In this document: positions 32,790 to 45,109 of the stretch, in pieces
How positions within the stretch are numbered: the stretch's first letter is position 1
Layout of the letters: each line of letters opens with the position of its first letter
Assembly: GCA_015680685.1 (NCBI GenBank)
Contig: MNCI01003984.1
Location: forward strand, 7,375 to 71,374
DNA: 64,000 nt
Reading direction: 5' to 3'
DNA from: Gnetum montanum
Taxonomy: Eukaryota; Streptophyta; Gnetopsida; Gnetales; Gnetaceae
Made by a program: the position numbers and the translations under genes
Notes under the pieces: model-generated
Seen by the model: the letters and a program-made list of their open reading frames with translations, nothing else
Database searches by the model: none
Told to the model about the DNA's origin: nothing

Positions 32790-35592
32790 TATTAACAATG
32801 GATCCTTGTGTGATTATAGATGGACCCTAAAAGAGGATAGCAAGGAGGGCCTTCTCAAGGTGCAAATAAATGCTGAAGAGGAGGTAGAGGCTAAGGACCT
32901 CATGCAAAACATGCAGAGTAGGAGGCACAATCATTTAGCATCCATCAGGAAACTCCTATTATTGCACCATCTAGCCAAGCAGAAGGTGGAGAGGTTAGGA
33001 TGTCAGAACAAGAACAACACGTCATGTTGTTCTCAAAATGTATTCAAGCCATTTGGGAAAAGTCCACATGCTCTACCATGATTATTGAACTTAATTTTGG
33101 GCCTTTTACCAAATTTACCTCTGAACCAGTCAAGAATCTACTTAAGGGATCTCCACTATGGCCCATCCTCTCAAAGAGTGGAGAGTGGTATTTGGGTAAA
33201 ACATATCAGTTTTGGCACGATAAATAAGAGAGCACCACTATTGATATTGGTGAAATTTTAGTAGATTTCACTACAGAGGCTATTGTGGAAGTTTTGAATC
33301 TTCCAAATAGAGGACCCCAGGTTGCTCATTTGTCCACTCAATCTGATCTAGATGCAAGGAAAGTATGGTTAAAAAGGGTGTATGGAAAAGAAGATAAGAC
33401 ATATGAAGAATTAACCCTTAAAGAGAGGATTTACTTTAAAATTGACACCTATCATATTTTTTAAAGGGTTTAAACAAAATTTCTACTCATGTGGCAAGAG
33501 AAATTGCAATTTTGATGGGCAAGGTTGATGCCAATTTGCCTCATCTATATTTAATAGAAATATTAAGGTGGTTTGGAGAATGGAAGACAAGAAAATTCAC
33601 ACTACCCTTTTCATGTCTAATCAGGATGTTGTGTTGGGATGTTGGAATTCTGGGGTATACTAATGGCATCCTCAGAAAAGCTTAGAATGCTTCATATGCT
33701 GAATTACTCAAGCCACAAGCACCAAGAAAAGATGTTGGTGAGACATTGGAGTTTGAACAAGAACAAATGGTTGTCCCCATTATACCTCAACTGGTAGAGC
33801 CTAGCTAATAAAAAGAAGCAAGGCCTAGCATGCAACCCACATGCTAACAAGACCAGCAACCACCATCACTGTCTCAAGATTACGAACCATCGATGAACCA
33901 TCTCAGGGCCATCACTGAGTTGGTCAGTTGGGGGAGTAGAGATGAGGCCAATCCTTTCAAGGTGATTGATGATGCTATATGGTCAACCATATAAATTGAT
34001 CCTACAAAGGGTGAAGTCTCAATTCAATCAGAAGGAGGGGAATTACACTGATCATAACAGATCTTTGGAAATGCTGCATCATTCCAAGTGCAATTAGAAA
34101 TTGGTGAATGTGCCACAGTGGTGGTCATGCAACACCAAGATGAAACTAGAGTAGCAGAGGTGGTCATAGAGCACATCAAAGAATCTTTTAACATTTCTAT
34201 TGTGCCACTTATACATCTAATTGGAGCAAGAGATGCTCAATTCCTATCTGGTCCCTCAATGACTCCTGCTATGCATGAGGATGTTCTTGATTTTTTACTA
34301 GAGATAGGACAAGTAATGACTTTTGTGTTTGACATTCTCAATAATGTCACTGTAGTATAGTAAAACCTCATCACCACTAAAGGGAAGCTAATCATGGTTG
34401 AGGTTGGGGTTGAAAATGCAGAAGCTGAGTTGCAAAGACACTAAGAAAAGTTCATCATCCTACAAGTTGAATAGTATGATCCATCCCAATTTGTTGTAGC
34501 CAATTAATTAGAATCCTTTAGAACAGAGCAACTGAATGAATTGTTAATGGAGAATAAGAGGGTGGTAATGGAAAAAGAGAAGGTTGATTGGGATGCTTTA
34601 AATGCATAAGCTTAGATGTATGTACATGCCCAAGCTCTCAAGGCCTTACAAGAGGAGAATAAACTACTTGCTAATGAGAACCTTTGGTTGACTACCATTG
34701 AAAAATAGAAAAAATTTCTCGAGGAAAGCCTTTATCAAATGAGAGAACAATTGATAAGAGTTAACCAAGATATAAATCACTTAGCTAGAGAAAATAGAAC
34801 CCTCTCAATGGAGGAGGTACACACCATCTAATAGAAGATAACTATTGAAATAAGCACATGGAAAAATGAAGCTAAGAAGCATAAAAGATTAAAGGAGCAC
34901 TTCCATGACCAAGTGGGCATGTACAAGGAAATCATTGAGAAGGAACTCTGAATGGCAAAGGCACATATCAACTCCCTCAATGCTAAAAACATTGATTGGT
35001 GGGCCATTTTGGATACTTATGCCCTTGCTCATCAGGTGGACTTAAAAAGCCAAGACCTTTAGATTCAAGATCTCAAATAATACATGGAGTTGACAAATTT
35101 GTGATATGCCAACTTATCCATGCTGATAGCAGGATGCTTGAGGAATGAGCTTGAGAAGTAGGTAGTGTCCACTTATGCAAGATATGAAGCTAAGTTTGCC
35201 AAACATAAGAAAATAGTGCAAAGATTAGAGTTTGCAAACTATGAATTAGAGGTTGTAAAGGCTAGCTACCAAATTCAAAAAGATATAGTAGCAAATTTTC
35301 CTTAACAACTTATAGATTACCAAGAACTCAAAGACAAAGCCAAAGCCTATGAAGAGGAATGACAACTATTTGCAGCATGGTATGTCAAGGAAAATCAAAT
35401 GTTTTTGCAACTGCTATGTCTGTGGGAAGTGCTGGCTTTATCAAAAATTGGAACATTAGCATGGATAACTCATGATCCTTGAAAAAAAAGGAGAAACTTC
35501 AAGTGCTTCTTCAAAGGTATCGATTCTAGAAGCCTAGAGCATAGGACAAAGGAAAGGTGCCCATGGAGGAGTTACCACCATTGGGAATCACA
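32790..35592 (+). pseudogene. Accessory ORF of element B: Athila ORF-1-like domain plus coiled coil
   Basis: This is the better kept copy. In order it reads ELNFGPFTKFTSEPVKNLLK, GSPLWPILSKSGEWYLGKTY, TTIDIGEILVDFTTEAIVEV then LNLPNRG (33080-33320), HLSTQSDLDARKVWLKRVYG, TYEELTLKERIYFKI (33325-33445), VAREIAILMGKVDANLPHLY, LIEILRWFGEW (33490-33590), a Gln/Pro linker, VVVMQHQDETRVAEVVIEHI and FLLEIGQVMTFVFDI (34120-34340), then a long coiled coil (34380-35360: LNELLMENKRVVMEKEKVDW, QMREQLIRVNQDINHLAREN). The first half resembles the globular domain of Athila ORF-1/plant transposon-protein families; the second half could form a rod. No membrane segment, polymerase or nuclease motif is seen. The role is unknown; the conserved layout in two diverged elements implies past selection. 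Confidence 0.68.
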
Positions 35593-35760
35593 TGAGTTTC
35601 ACAAGTTTTTTATTTTGTGTTGGTATCCAAATTTTATTTTTTTCTACACTGTTACATGAAATAGTCCATGGTCAATCAATAATTCCATACCTATCCACTA
35701 TTTGTAATCGAATGAACTTATTCCTCATTTTGTTTAACTCGAGGATGAGTTTTTATTTAG

Positions 35761-35771
35761 TCATGGAGGTA
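35761..35771 (+). other. Polypurine tract of element B
   Basis: TCATGGAGGTA lies next to the 3' LTR, equivalent to the tract in A and C. Confidence 0.75.
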
Positions 35772-36668
35772 TGATGAGTCATGGTCTACTAGGCCTCAAT
35801 ATCGGGTATACGATATCAAGTATGCATTATTGGGTATGCAATATCGTAGGCTTGGAAAAAATGTTAGATATTTGATATTTCTATTTCTGTGTTATCCTAT
35901 AAATACAACATTAAGGTGCATGGTAGAAAATGTTTTTTTTTTTTGGGGGGGGGGGGGGAGAGGGAGGAGTCTTTAGTCAATTTTTAGTTTTCAATTCTTA
36001 TAGTTAGTTTTAGTGGTTTTTCCAAGTACATGCCCATAGTATGATGCTTGTAATTATATGGAACCTTTGTTTGAGTGTGATGTACTTGAACAAGCACATG
36101 ATCGGCAATAAAGATCAAGATTACTCCATCATTGCAACATTCACTTAGCTTTTAATTATTTTAATTGTTGATCATTTATTACTATTTTCTTAGTTAATAT
36201 TTATTTTATTATCATTTACTATTCCTGTTGTTAATGTGGAATGAGTACGCCTTAATCATGAACATTTAAGTGTAACTACATGGTAACCCAATAGCGTATC
36301 GAGTAGTGCTTTGAGTGATGTACACTTGGCAATCCCAGAAGTAGTACATGAAGTCCAAGATGTGTATGGATGATTAGGAATGGATTCTCATCACACTTAG
36401 GCTAGCTTAGATCTTATTCCTATTACCCATTAGCTTAATTAAGTTCTCTTATTGTCCTTAGGAGTAGCATAGTAGTAGGAATCACATCATACAACTCAGT
36501 TTGGACTAAATCATACCTAACAAAGAAAATGCTAGTCTACGTGGAAAGACAATGAACTGTGATCAATGTATAATCATCTAGGTGCACAACTAGTCCATCC
36601 GCGGAGTTCAACTGGATTCCATGTACACACTCATATTCATAAGTGTAGGGGTACCTTCTTGCTCATCA
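35772..36668 (+). repeat. 3' LTR of element B
   Basis: Homologous to 27395-28245, with TATA at 35898. The run of about 13 T and 14 G at 35932-35958 is much longer than the T5G6 in the 5' LTR. It ends CTCATCA, followed by the target duplication AGAAT. Confidence 0.92.
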
Positions 36669-37989
36669 AGAATCATGTGTAGAGAGGAAGCATTGATGAT
36701 AAACTTGGGGTGATGTTTCACATTCTTTGTTGATGTCTCTTGAGTCAATCCTCAAAACATCAACAAAGAGGGGATAACAAACAATACAAAGAAAATTTAT
36801 ATTATGTATAAAAAGCTGATAGGCAAGAGTTTGCATTGTAATTTGATGGGAATTTAAAGGCAAAGATAATTAACTATTTTCCAATAAAAAATCCTACCTT
36901 ACAACATTATTCTTGCAATAGTTTGGATAATTTTTCAATGTATAAGATGGAATTTGCAGTTTATAAGGTGGAAATTTCATTTATGCTAATGTGTGGGGCA
37001 TAATATGCTAATACATTACCAAAATTGGTAAAAAAAAGTCAAAAATGTGAGTGGCATATACATTGGTGTTTGGGCCATGAAAATAGCTAGATATGCCATC
37101 AAATTTGACAAGGAAACCTTCATATGTTGGTGGTTAATGGGCTATAATTTTTGGATGGTGAAATTTCCAAATAGATTGGTATTTCATGCCCAAAAAGCCA
37201 AAAGCATTGGTATACCATACGTTGTAGAATTTTGGCCATCAAAAGTTTCCAAAATAGTGTAGAATTTGTCAAAAATAATGGAAAAATTAACCAGCAAGAA
37301 ATGAGAATTTTCATAGCCTATTTAAGCTAAAGTTTACATATTTTGAAGAACTTTTAAACTATTTGCATTTAGGTTGAACTTGAGACTTTTAGAGTAGTGC
37401 AGATATCCAAGAGTCCACAACCATTTCTCCCTTAGTGCAAATCACTATAACATAGAGAACCTACGGTAGATGAAGTTCAAGTGTAGATCATTTAGGATAT
37501 TCAAGTGTGGATCTTGTTGCAAAACACTTCATGTCATTTACATTAGATTCCATGGATAATCTTTGATCTGTTAGGATTTTAAGGCTCACAACTTGTATTC
37601 TCTATACTTTGATTTTCACAAATTTTTTATCATATTTAATACAGAGTTTGTAGTTTCTTATGTTTGCCACATTTTTTTTTACATTTCTATATTCTTAGAT
37701 CTAGCGTTTGAATTACCATTGCATACATTGGTTTTTTATTTCACATCACAATACTAGACTTCAAAGTCCTCAAGTGATCAACAAGACTGTTTGAGGTGCT
37801 CAAGATCCTTTTTCAATGCCTATTGGATCCAAGGTTAAACTATTCTACTTTTAGATTTTCGGTCATCTAGCACTTAATTTTTCTTTCATTATAGAGTGTA
37901 GCTTTGAATAGGAAGCATAGGATGTGAAATGTATCTTCAAGTAGGAAGTACATAATTAAGATAAAGGAATAAGTGACTTTGGAAGACTA
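36669..37989. other. No gene recognised
   Basis: AT-rich flank of element B. No domain or LTR-like border is visible; ORFs are short and of biased composition. Confidence 0.45.
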
Positions 37990-38808
37990 GACCTCTATAC
38001 CATTGCAAGTGTAAAAAAAGGTTTTCATGTTAACCAAGCATTTTCTTTCTAAACTTGGGTTGAATAAGCATCTCTAAGTATTAGTTGGATGTCAAGTTAA
38101 GTTTAAAATTTATGCTTTAGGATGGATTGACCTAGGTATTAAACCTTTTTGTTTATAATTATCAAATGGATTTTGAGTTATTCAATACCCTTAATATCCA
38201 TTTTGGTCTCCATGTTTGAAGGTACAAACAATGGCTTATGCTCTAAGAACACTACTCTTTTCAAGTAAGGGAGAGTGTAGGAAAACATGCCTTGTTGATG
38301 GAAGAAAGACTATTTCTCTTAGGAACAAGATTTAGAGTAGTGTGGAGATCCTCCTAGGTTTCATGCTATCATAACCATTACTAAAGAACTACATTGGCCT
38401 TGATTCCTTTATCTACTTCCTCACAAGGATATGTAGGATTGGAGAGGAGCTTCAACTTTGATGCTTAAGCAACCATCCTTTCCTTTGAGAGTAAGCCTTA
38501 GGGCTAGATATTTTAGAATAAGAATGTGTCTTAACTCTTCTAGGATAATGGTGTTTCTTGTGGTTATGTAAGCTTGTTGTGGTTATACTTGTATGTGTTA
38601 TGTTGGTCATATTGCTTATATGATTTTATGTGGTGTACATGATACACTCCTAACCCATGGAATAACGAGTGATGTGTGCTTATTCTATACATGCAAGTGC
38701 TATGATTATTTGAGGTGTAGTCTATCTTAGATCCACTTAGGGTCATCTAGTTGATTTTGAATCCAAGGATGGTGTCAAATGGTGTTTTCTAAGAGTAGTG
38801 CTATTACA
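37990..38808 (+). repeat. Element E family: 3' internal end plus LTR (copy 1)
   Basis: This segment aligns with 45110-45936 from start to end. The LTR part is 38276-38808: TGTAGGAAAACATGCC to CTATTACA, preceded by the purine stretch GTAAGGGAGAG, fitting a polypurine tract. So it is the right end of an element whose body is missing or unrecognisable to the left. Confidence 0.72.
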
Positions 38809-39075
38809 TGTTTCCCAGACATAAAAGGGGGAGGATGTGTTCAAATCTTCAAATAAATATAATATAGATAAACCATAAGATATATAGTCTAATTAAAACT
38901 TTTTAACTTAATATTATCCACCAAAATTACACTCATGGCTCAAACCAAGATTTTTACCACTAAGCTTATATCCCATTGTTAATAAGTAAAACTTCTAGAG
39001 CACATTAGATCAATCAAGAGAGAGAATTTAGAAAAGCCTAATGGTTAGGCATTTTCAAAACCATTGAGTTTTTCT

Positions 39076-39604
39076 TATAAGAAAATATGTCTTGTTGGTA
39101 AATTGAAGGTTGAAATCCTCTAGAACAAGGCCTAAAGGATTGTGAGACCCTTACAAGTTTCATACTTCACAACCATTATAAAGAAACTACATGACCTTGA
39201 TTCCTTTATGTATTATGTCATAAGGATATATAGGTTGGCGAAGGAGCTTTAGCTTCAATGGTTGAGTCACTACCATTATCTTCATATTAGGGCTTAGGGC
39301 TAAATATATTAGAGTAGGAACATGTCTTTACTCTCTTGAGGGAATGATTTCATGCATGTATGCTAGTACTCTTAAGTATTTGTATATTGCATTGGTTTGG
39401 TTCCTTATATGATTATAAAGGCATCCTCACAAATCTCCTAACCTTAGACTAATGCATGACATGTGAGGTATGTGCTTATAGTATGCCTGTAGGTTCTTAA
39501 GAACATTTAAGCATAGTCCATCTTAGGTTTGCTCTAGAATACTTGACTACTTTGGGACTCTTGGGTGATGTCAAGAAATGCTTTTCTAAAGTAGTGCTAT
39601 AACA
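39076..39604 (+). repeat. Element E family LTR (copy 2), followed by initiator-Met-type primer site
   Basis: It is homologous to 38276-38808 and 45404-45936 (shared words such as CTTGATTCCTTTAT, AGGGCTTAGGGCTA and TTAGAGTAGGAA). It ends GCTATAACA. TTGGTATTAGAGCC at 39606-39619 follows directly, which resembles the tRNA-iMet primer site, so this is a 5' LTR on the plus strand. With the copy at 45404-45936 it could bound one decayed element of 6.9 kb. Confidence 0.75.
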
Positions 39605-41214
39605 CTTGGTATTAGAGCCATGCTTTATGATTTGAGGCTAATGCTATTTTTTGGTTTATGATAGTGATTTTTTTTCATGATTCATGTGTTGCTATGACAC
39701 ATAAGAAGGACAACAAATGTCAGAATCTTGAATATAGTCCTCTTGGTCCCAATTTCACAATGAACTAGTGGAAGATGATAAATGAGGTAGTCATATGCAT
39801 GAGGAGGTGCATGATGATGTAAACATGTATAAGGGTGAAGCTTTAAAATTCATAGGAGATGGCTAAATATGAGTGAACAAATTCTAGTTCTATTCTTGTG
39901 GAGGTTCCAATTGTACAAACAAGTTGCTATAAGTGGGTGACATAAATATGTATTATCTATCTTGAGTAAAAAAGGGTTCATATGATTCTTAATTTTGTTG
40001 GCTATGTGAAAAAGTTTTACTAGTAGGTGATGTAATCATATGGTGTGCCAAGGAAATCTTATTGATGATCTTTAGTTTGTTTAAAATAGTTATGTATGCC
40101 TAAATTTGTTATGGTGGAATTATGAGAGAAATACATTCACTCCTACTAGTTAATCCTTGTCATAATTTGAGATGGTAATTTAGTCTTACATCAAATATAA
40201 GATAATGTATGAGAGTCATGTTTCTTATTGTAAAATGTTACTTTCTTGGGATGATCATTCTTGAATCCATTGATCATGTAAGGAGTCTTTGGCTTGAATG
40301 CCTCAAGGACTCTATAATTTAATGTTATGAGATGATGGTTCTATGTTAATGCCGTATGTAGCTACACTTTGATTCTCATCTAAGGGTTCTTTGTTGGTGA
40401 TGCCTTGATGAATCAGCTCATGCTTCATAGAAGAAAATTAACAAAGTTTCAAATTTTTATTTTTCTAGATATAAAGTTTGAGAAGATTTTTTTTCATATT
40501 CTTATTCTTAGATGATAGTTTGACCATTAGAGTTTTTGGATGTTTCAACATCTTGATTTATTTATTCAAATTTTTCTCATCAAGGATTTGATTTACTTCT
40601 TGGATTAGTTGTTCTAAGTGTGAATGGTAATTCATCCTTATGAGAAACAACATTATGCTTTATTATTGGCTTGTAAATACTCAAATATGCAAGTACTTAT
40701 ATGATTTACTTGATAATTAACAATTCATTTATAGTGGAATATGTGGAAGCACTCTTGGAGGAGTGGTGACTATGATGGATAAATCTCTATATTCACCATC
40801 TTTCCTCCATGTTCTACATCGAGCATGTAGAGAATTTGACGAGATTATCTTCTATGTGGTGTAATGATTTTGGTTGTCTATGAATATTATGATAGATAGT
40901 GGTTCTTGTTTTATGAAAACTCTTGGCAAAGATTCTTTTTAGTGCTAAATACTATATTGATTATGATACTAAATGTGAAAGGTTATTCTATGTTAAGCAC
41001 TTTGATGGAAGATGGATAATCAAATTTTCTATCAAGATAGTTTGTTTTAATGAGGATGGAAGTTGGTTGCTCTAGTGCTAACAACTTTGATATGGAGTGA
41101 AGTAGCAATGTATGTGAGGGGGAAATGTGAAAAAAAAAAGGAAAAATAAGAGAGATTATGCATGAATGTGAGTGTGTAGGGAGAGAGAGTTTGGTAAAAT
41201 AACTCTAAGGAAGG
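39605..41214 (+). other. Decayed interior of element E
   Basis: This follows the primer site. No retroelement domain could be read with confidence in any frame; stops are dense. It probably represents ancient gag or leader sequence. Confidence 0.4.
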
Positions 41215-41400
41215 AGTTCATGTTCTTGATGATGACTTTGAGTAGGAAGTACATGTTCTTATGATAGATTTGAGTAAGGGGCATATGTTCTTGATGGTAA
41301 CTTCAAGCAAAGAGTATATGTTCTTGCTTATGACTTTGAGTAGGAAGCACAAATTTCTACTATATCTTTGAGAAGGGAGCACAAATACTTTCAAGGGAGG
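41215..41400 (+). repeat. Tandem repeat, unit about 33-36 bp
   Basis: About five imperfect units with the words GAGTAGGAAG, (C/A)ATGTTCTT and GATGACTTTGAG follow each other. The minus-strand ORF 41439-41218 shows the period as repeated 11-residue blocks and is a by-product. Confidence 0.75.
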
Positions 41401-42060
41401 AAATGCCCCATGGTTTTCTAAGGGGAGGCAATATCTCAAGTTTCTAAATGGGATTTATAGTATTTAAGAGTCATAGTATTGCTTGTAAAAAAATGAGGAT
41501 GTAAAAGAGGATTGGTTTGTGCTAGTGGATTTATGAATATACTACTTTTAAGGGGTGAATAACCAATGTGTTTCTTCCTCTATTAAGAAGTTTTGGATAA
41601 TTGACATAGTTGTTGGCACATTTTGGTCATTTCATGGAACAGTTGGACTATCATATTTACAATTGGAATAATCAGTGTTTAAGAGTTTGAAAGTAAAACA
41701 TATAGCTTGAATGTTGGTTGAAGCTGTTTGGGAGTTATTCTTTATTAAATAAAACGTTGTTGAGGCCTTATTAGGATATGAAAATAAAGTGCCAAAATAT
41801 CAAGAGTTTTATTATTCACATTATTCACTGGAACGAGTAGGAAGAAAGCAACTAATTTCTTTGTGCAAGACTGAAGGGTTTGAATGTGAATACGGTAGTA
41901 AATTGCAAGATAAATTCATTCAGAGAACAGGGGATTTCAGAGCAAACGGGTTTAACTTGAATTCAGGGCAGAAAGAAATGATCAGCAATAAAATACTTGG
42001 GCAGTCCTAATTCTGTTTCGAATTTCATCTGGCTTCACCAGGAAACTACACAAAAATGAA
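41401..42060. other. No feature recognised
   Basis: AT-rich, with a 73-codon ORF (41789-42010) that matches nothing I know. Confidence 0.4.
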
Positions 42061-42840
42061 AGCAAAATCCATTGTTGTTTCTCAAAAATGCAGTAATGGT
42101 AGCGGTTTTAATTGAAGTCAGAAAATTGTCACGAAAATACAATAAACCCATCCTAAAGTTGAAGTTTCTTGCTGAAATTTATTTTTGTGGCAAAGAGATT
42201 ACAATCAGGAAGAAAGGGGGCAGAAAATTTGCAGAAAAAAAAAATGTTTTGAGAAGGGCAGCTGTTGTTTAGAATTTGGGGCTGCGGTGGCTAGAAAACA
42301 GAAACAAAAATATCAGTATTTTCTTCTTTCGTCTAAAACTAGAATTAAGCTCTTGTATTTCTGCACAATTTATGGCAACAAGATTGTTCTATCAGCGCCC
42401 TAAGCGGGCTGGTTTATCCGACGCAGTTGCCAGAGACACTTGCACAATGCACAGAGGAGATTTGATAACCTAGGGCCACATATACGGCATGGCCAATGGC
42501 AGATGGATGCATCGGTTTCTTCTTCATTTGTAGGCAGCACAACTTCCGCCGCGTGGGGCACCCATATGGATCTTGAATTCACGCTGGAAATGATGAACTG
42601 TTGTACCCTTTTTTTTTGGCAACCATGAGCACCAGCAACCGCCAGAAAGGCCTGTGTTATCAATCCGTTCTTGCTTGCTATTTTGCTGATATTTCTGTAA
42701 CAGACTTATTTCGAATTCAAGTTGCAAAGAACAAAGGAGAAAAGCCAGGGTCGGTGTTGTATGTTAAACTCCGTAGTTGTGGCCGTGTTCAACAATCCGT
42801 GATCGCAGGAGTTAGCACTGGAATGGGTTAAAGTACGTGG
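42061..42840. other. Unrecognised less AT-rich island with overlapping ORFs
   Basis: Base composition is closer to even than the surroundings, as in the DRB and oxidoreductase fragments. Open frames overlap on both strands (plus 42601-42831, minus 42663-42400 and 42727-42524), and none shows a known motif. It may be promoter, leader or exon DNA of a lost gene. I cannot choose a strand. Confidence 0.3.
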
Positions 42841-43289
42841 CAGTTTCTACCGATTTTGTGCAAAGGTTTGGAATGTAAAAAAAAAATATAAACCATCTAA
42901 TGGCGCCCACGGTTATGCGTGATTTTTACCAGGGAAGACAAAGATTTTAGCCACAAACTTTGCCGCTTACATTTGCACCAAAGTACATATGAAATTATCA
43001 CTAATCTATAACTTCACGGGAGTATCGGTGGTTTAAAGACCAAAACAAGTTAACCAAAAAATATATATACATATTATAACCATTAAAATACCTATAATGT
43101 GAAGCCTTGATTTAGAGACTTGCCACCAATTATCCCCAGTTATGAAATATATTATTGCCCATTAAAAATTTGCAATTTTGATTATCCTATAAAGTCCTCA
43201 TTATATTAAAGTTAGCATAAAATGCTCCTCATTTTATGCATAACTTCCTAACTCCCTAACCACCTAACCTTCTCCTAACTTGTTGGACA

Positions 43290-43650
43290 AGTAATTTTCT
43301 GATTGGTTAGTCTAATTACTTGAGAGAGAAGTTAGGAGAAATATTTGAGATATTTTTGATATTTTAAACTTGACATCTCATTTAAAGAAGCAAAATAAAA
43401 TGGACATATATGTATGGAGTAAGATGCAACTATAGCTCGTAAGGGAAATAAAGATTGTATTTTAATTTTATACCAAGGCCACTTGTCAACCTCTTTTATC
43501 TCTNNNNNNNNNNNNNNNNNNNNNNNNNNNNNNNNNNNNNNNNNNNNNNNNNNNNNNNNNNNNNNNNNNNNNNNNNNNNNNNNATTGGTTGGCCAAGTTA
43601 CTTGGGAGAGAAGTTAGGTAAGATATTTTCAATATGTAACTTCCCTACCT
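43290..43650 (+). repeat. Direct repeat flanking the assembly gap
   Basis: GATTGGTTAGTCTAATTACT and GAGAGAGAAGTTAGG (43299-43337) recur as ATTGGTTGGCCAAGTTACTT and GGGAGAGAAGTTAGG right after the gap (43584-43618). The gap therefore lies between two copies of a repeat of 285 bp or more in period, which could explain why assembly failed there. Confidence 0.7.
43504..43583. other. Assembly gap (80 N)
   Basis: There are eighty consecutive N. The ORF 43455-43667 crosses it and cannot be believed. Confidence 0.98.
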
Positions 43651-43662
43651 ACCTTGAAAAGC

Positions 43663-43670
43663 TATAAAAA
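43663..43670 (+). promoter_or_regulatory. Probable TATA box with purine-rich leader
   Basis: TATAAAAA in the context GCTATAAAAAGGCTTCAGGG is a good plant TATA box. About 20 bp downstream a GA-rich tract (43684-43747) and two copies of ATCATCACTTCTCACA (43749 and 43773) follow, as in many plant leaders or LTR R regions. AATAAA at 43842 could end a short LTR-type transcript. No ORF of note follows. Confidence 0.5.
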
Positions 43671-43754
43671 GGCTTCAGGGATCAGGGAAGAAGGAAAGGG
43701 AAGAAAAAAAGGAGGGAAGAAAAAAAGGGGGAAGAAAAAAAAGGGGAATCATCA

Positions 43755-45109
43755 CTTCTCACATAACATTGGATCATCACTTCTCACACTTGGGAGTAAA
43801 GAAGATTTGTAAAGAAGATTGTTTGCAAGATGGCTTGCTAGAATAAAGATTTCAGCCTCTTTGTCATGGTCCTGTGAGTTATGCATTTCATTTTTTGTTT
43901 TGTTTAAATTGTTTAGCTAGTGGTTTAGATAGTATCATCCTTGGCAAGTAATTTTGGGATTTTTAGATTGCTCTTATTGTTCTTGTTGCCCGATAGAAAT
44001 TTCTATTAAAATTTTGCCATAGAAGCGCTTGTGTTTAAAAGCCTTAAGAGCATTTTAGTAGTAAATTTCATTATTGTGCAACGTGTGGGAACTGCTATTG
44101 GGATTGTTGTAAGAGAGCCTCTGTTTGTAGTCACGCCGTTGAACAATTCAGTAGTCGAGAGGGTTCAGAAAATCTTTGGTATTTTGATGGGACCAGAATA
44201 GCTTCTTTTTATCTTTAAAGTGAATTCTCGTGGTATTTCAATCAGAAATTGTCAAGTCTTTTAAAGGTTCTGTTTGAATGCAATCGTTGACATCTATTAT
44301 CTAGTCAAAATGGAGTCTCGTACGTGGTAGTTTACGCAGCAATTTTTGGTAGCATAATAGGATTGTCTTGAAGATATTGCTTGTTTGAGCCTTGGAAGTT
44401 TGAACAATTCGTAGATATTGAATTTGGGATAGCTTTATTGCGAAGTGTTTACTCGTGTCATTTTACCTTGTTTAAATATTTGAGGTCTACACAAATCTGC
44501 TTTCTTTTCTTTTCTGCTTATTTCCATCGAATCTTGCTCTATTTCTAGTTTTCTTGTGGAACTATCTCTTTCTCTGGGGAAAATTAGGAGTAGATTGCGG
44601 AGTTGTGCTCAAATGTTTTTGCAAAATTTTATTTGTTACAAGTAGGTATTATAAGGACTGCGTAGACTAGGCAGTTGAACAAAATAGGAAATTTTCAAGA
44701 ACTCACAGTACTTGGCAAATTTGGCTGAATCTCTTTAAAGTAAGTCATTTGTAGTTTACACAATGCAATCGTTACATTTCTCAAAACCGCATGCCGCAAC
44801 AGCACACACACATACTCACATTAACTACTGAGTTTGTTTGAAGGTATCTGGGCCTTGGTGTTGCCAAAGACCAGCAGGCACCTAAATCCTGTTCGAGGAC
44901 ACTCGTTGGCGGTTGCATCCCAAACGGTCGCCAACAATAGTAAGACTAAATTTCAAAATATCATTGCTTATGCTAGTACTAAACTATCACTAAACATAGG
45001 GAGTGGTTCCTCCAGGGTATGAATTACTATTTCCTTGGATACAGATGATTGGCTTTATGCTTCTGCATGATTACTAAAGGTAGATGAAATGATTCACATG
45101 TTAGTTAAG
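43755..45109 (+). other. Leader-like sequence without recognised gene
   Basis: This follows the TATA box. The sequence is T-rich with GT-rich stretches, like a plant intron or 5' leader. The ORF 44834-45022 (62 codons) has no recognised motif. A short inverted repeat GTTGGCGGTTG...CGGTCGCCAAC lies at 44905-44935. Confidence 0.35.

Larger units (their letters stand above)
27395..36668 (+). mobile_element. Element B: 9.3-kb non-autonomous Ty3-like LTR retrotransposon, relative of A
   Basis: LTRs at 27395-28245 and 35772-36668, target duplication AGAAT (27390-27394 and 36669-36673), a well-kept tRNA-Asp-type primer site, gag, spacer, accessory ORF and polypurine tract follow in the same order as in element A. 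It has no pol and no LINE. Conserved blocks with A cover gag, spacer and accessory ORF. Elements A and B therefore define one family whose layout is gag plus downstream accessory ORF. Confidence 0.93.

Noticed and set aside
27395-36668. Search for reverse transcriptase or integrase in elements A and B
   Set aside because: No YVDD/FMDD box, DSG protease or integrase core is readable between gag and the 3' LTR in either element, so both are called non-autonomous.
43455-43667. ORF crossing the N run
   Set aside because: About a third of the residues are unknown; it cannot be evaluated.
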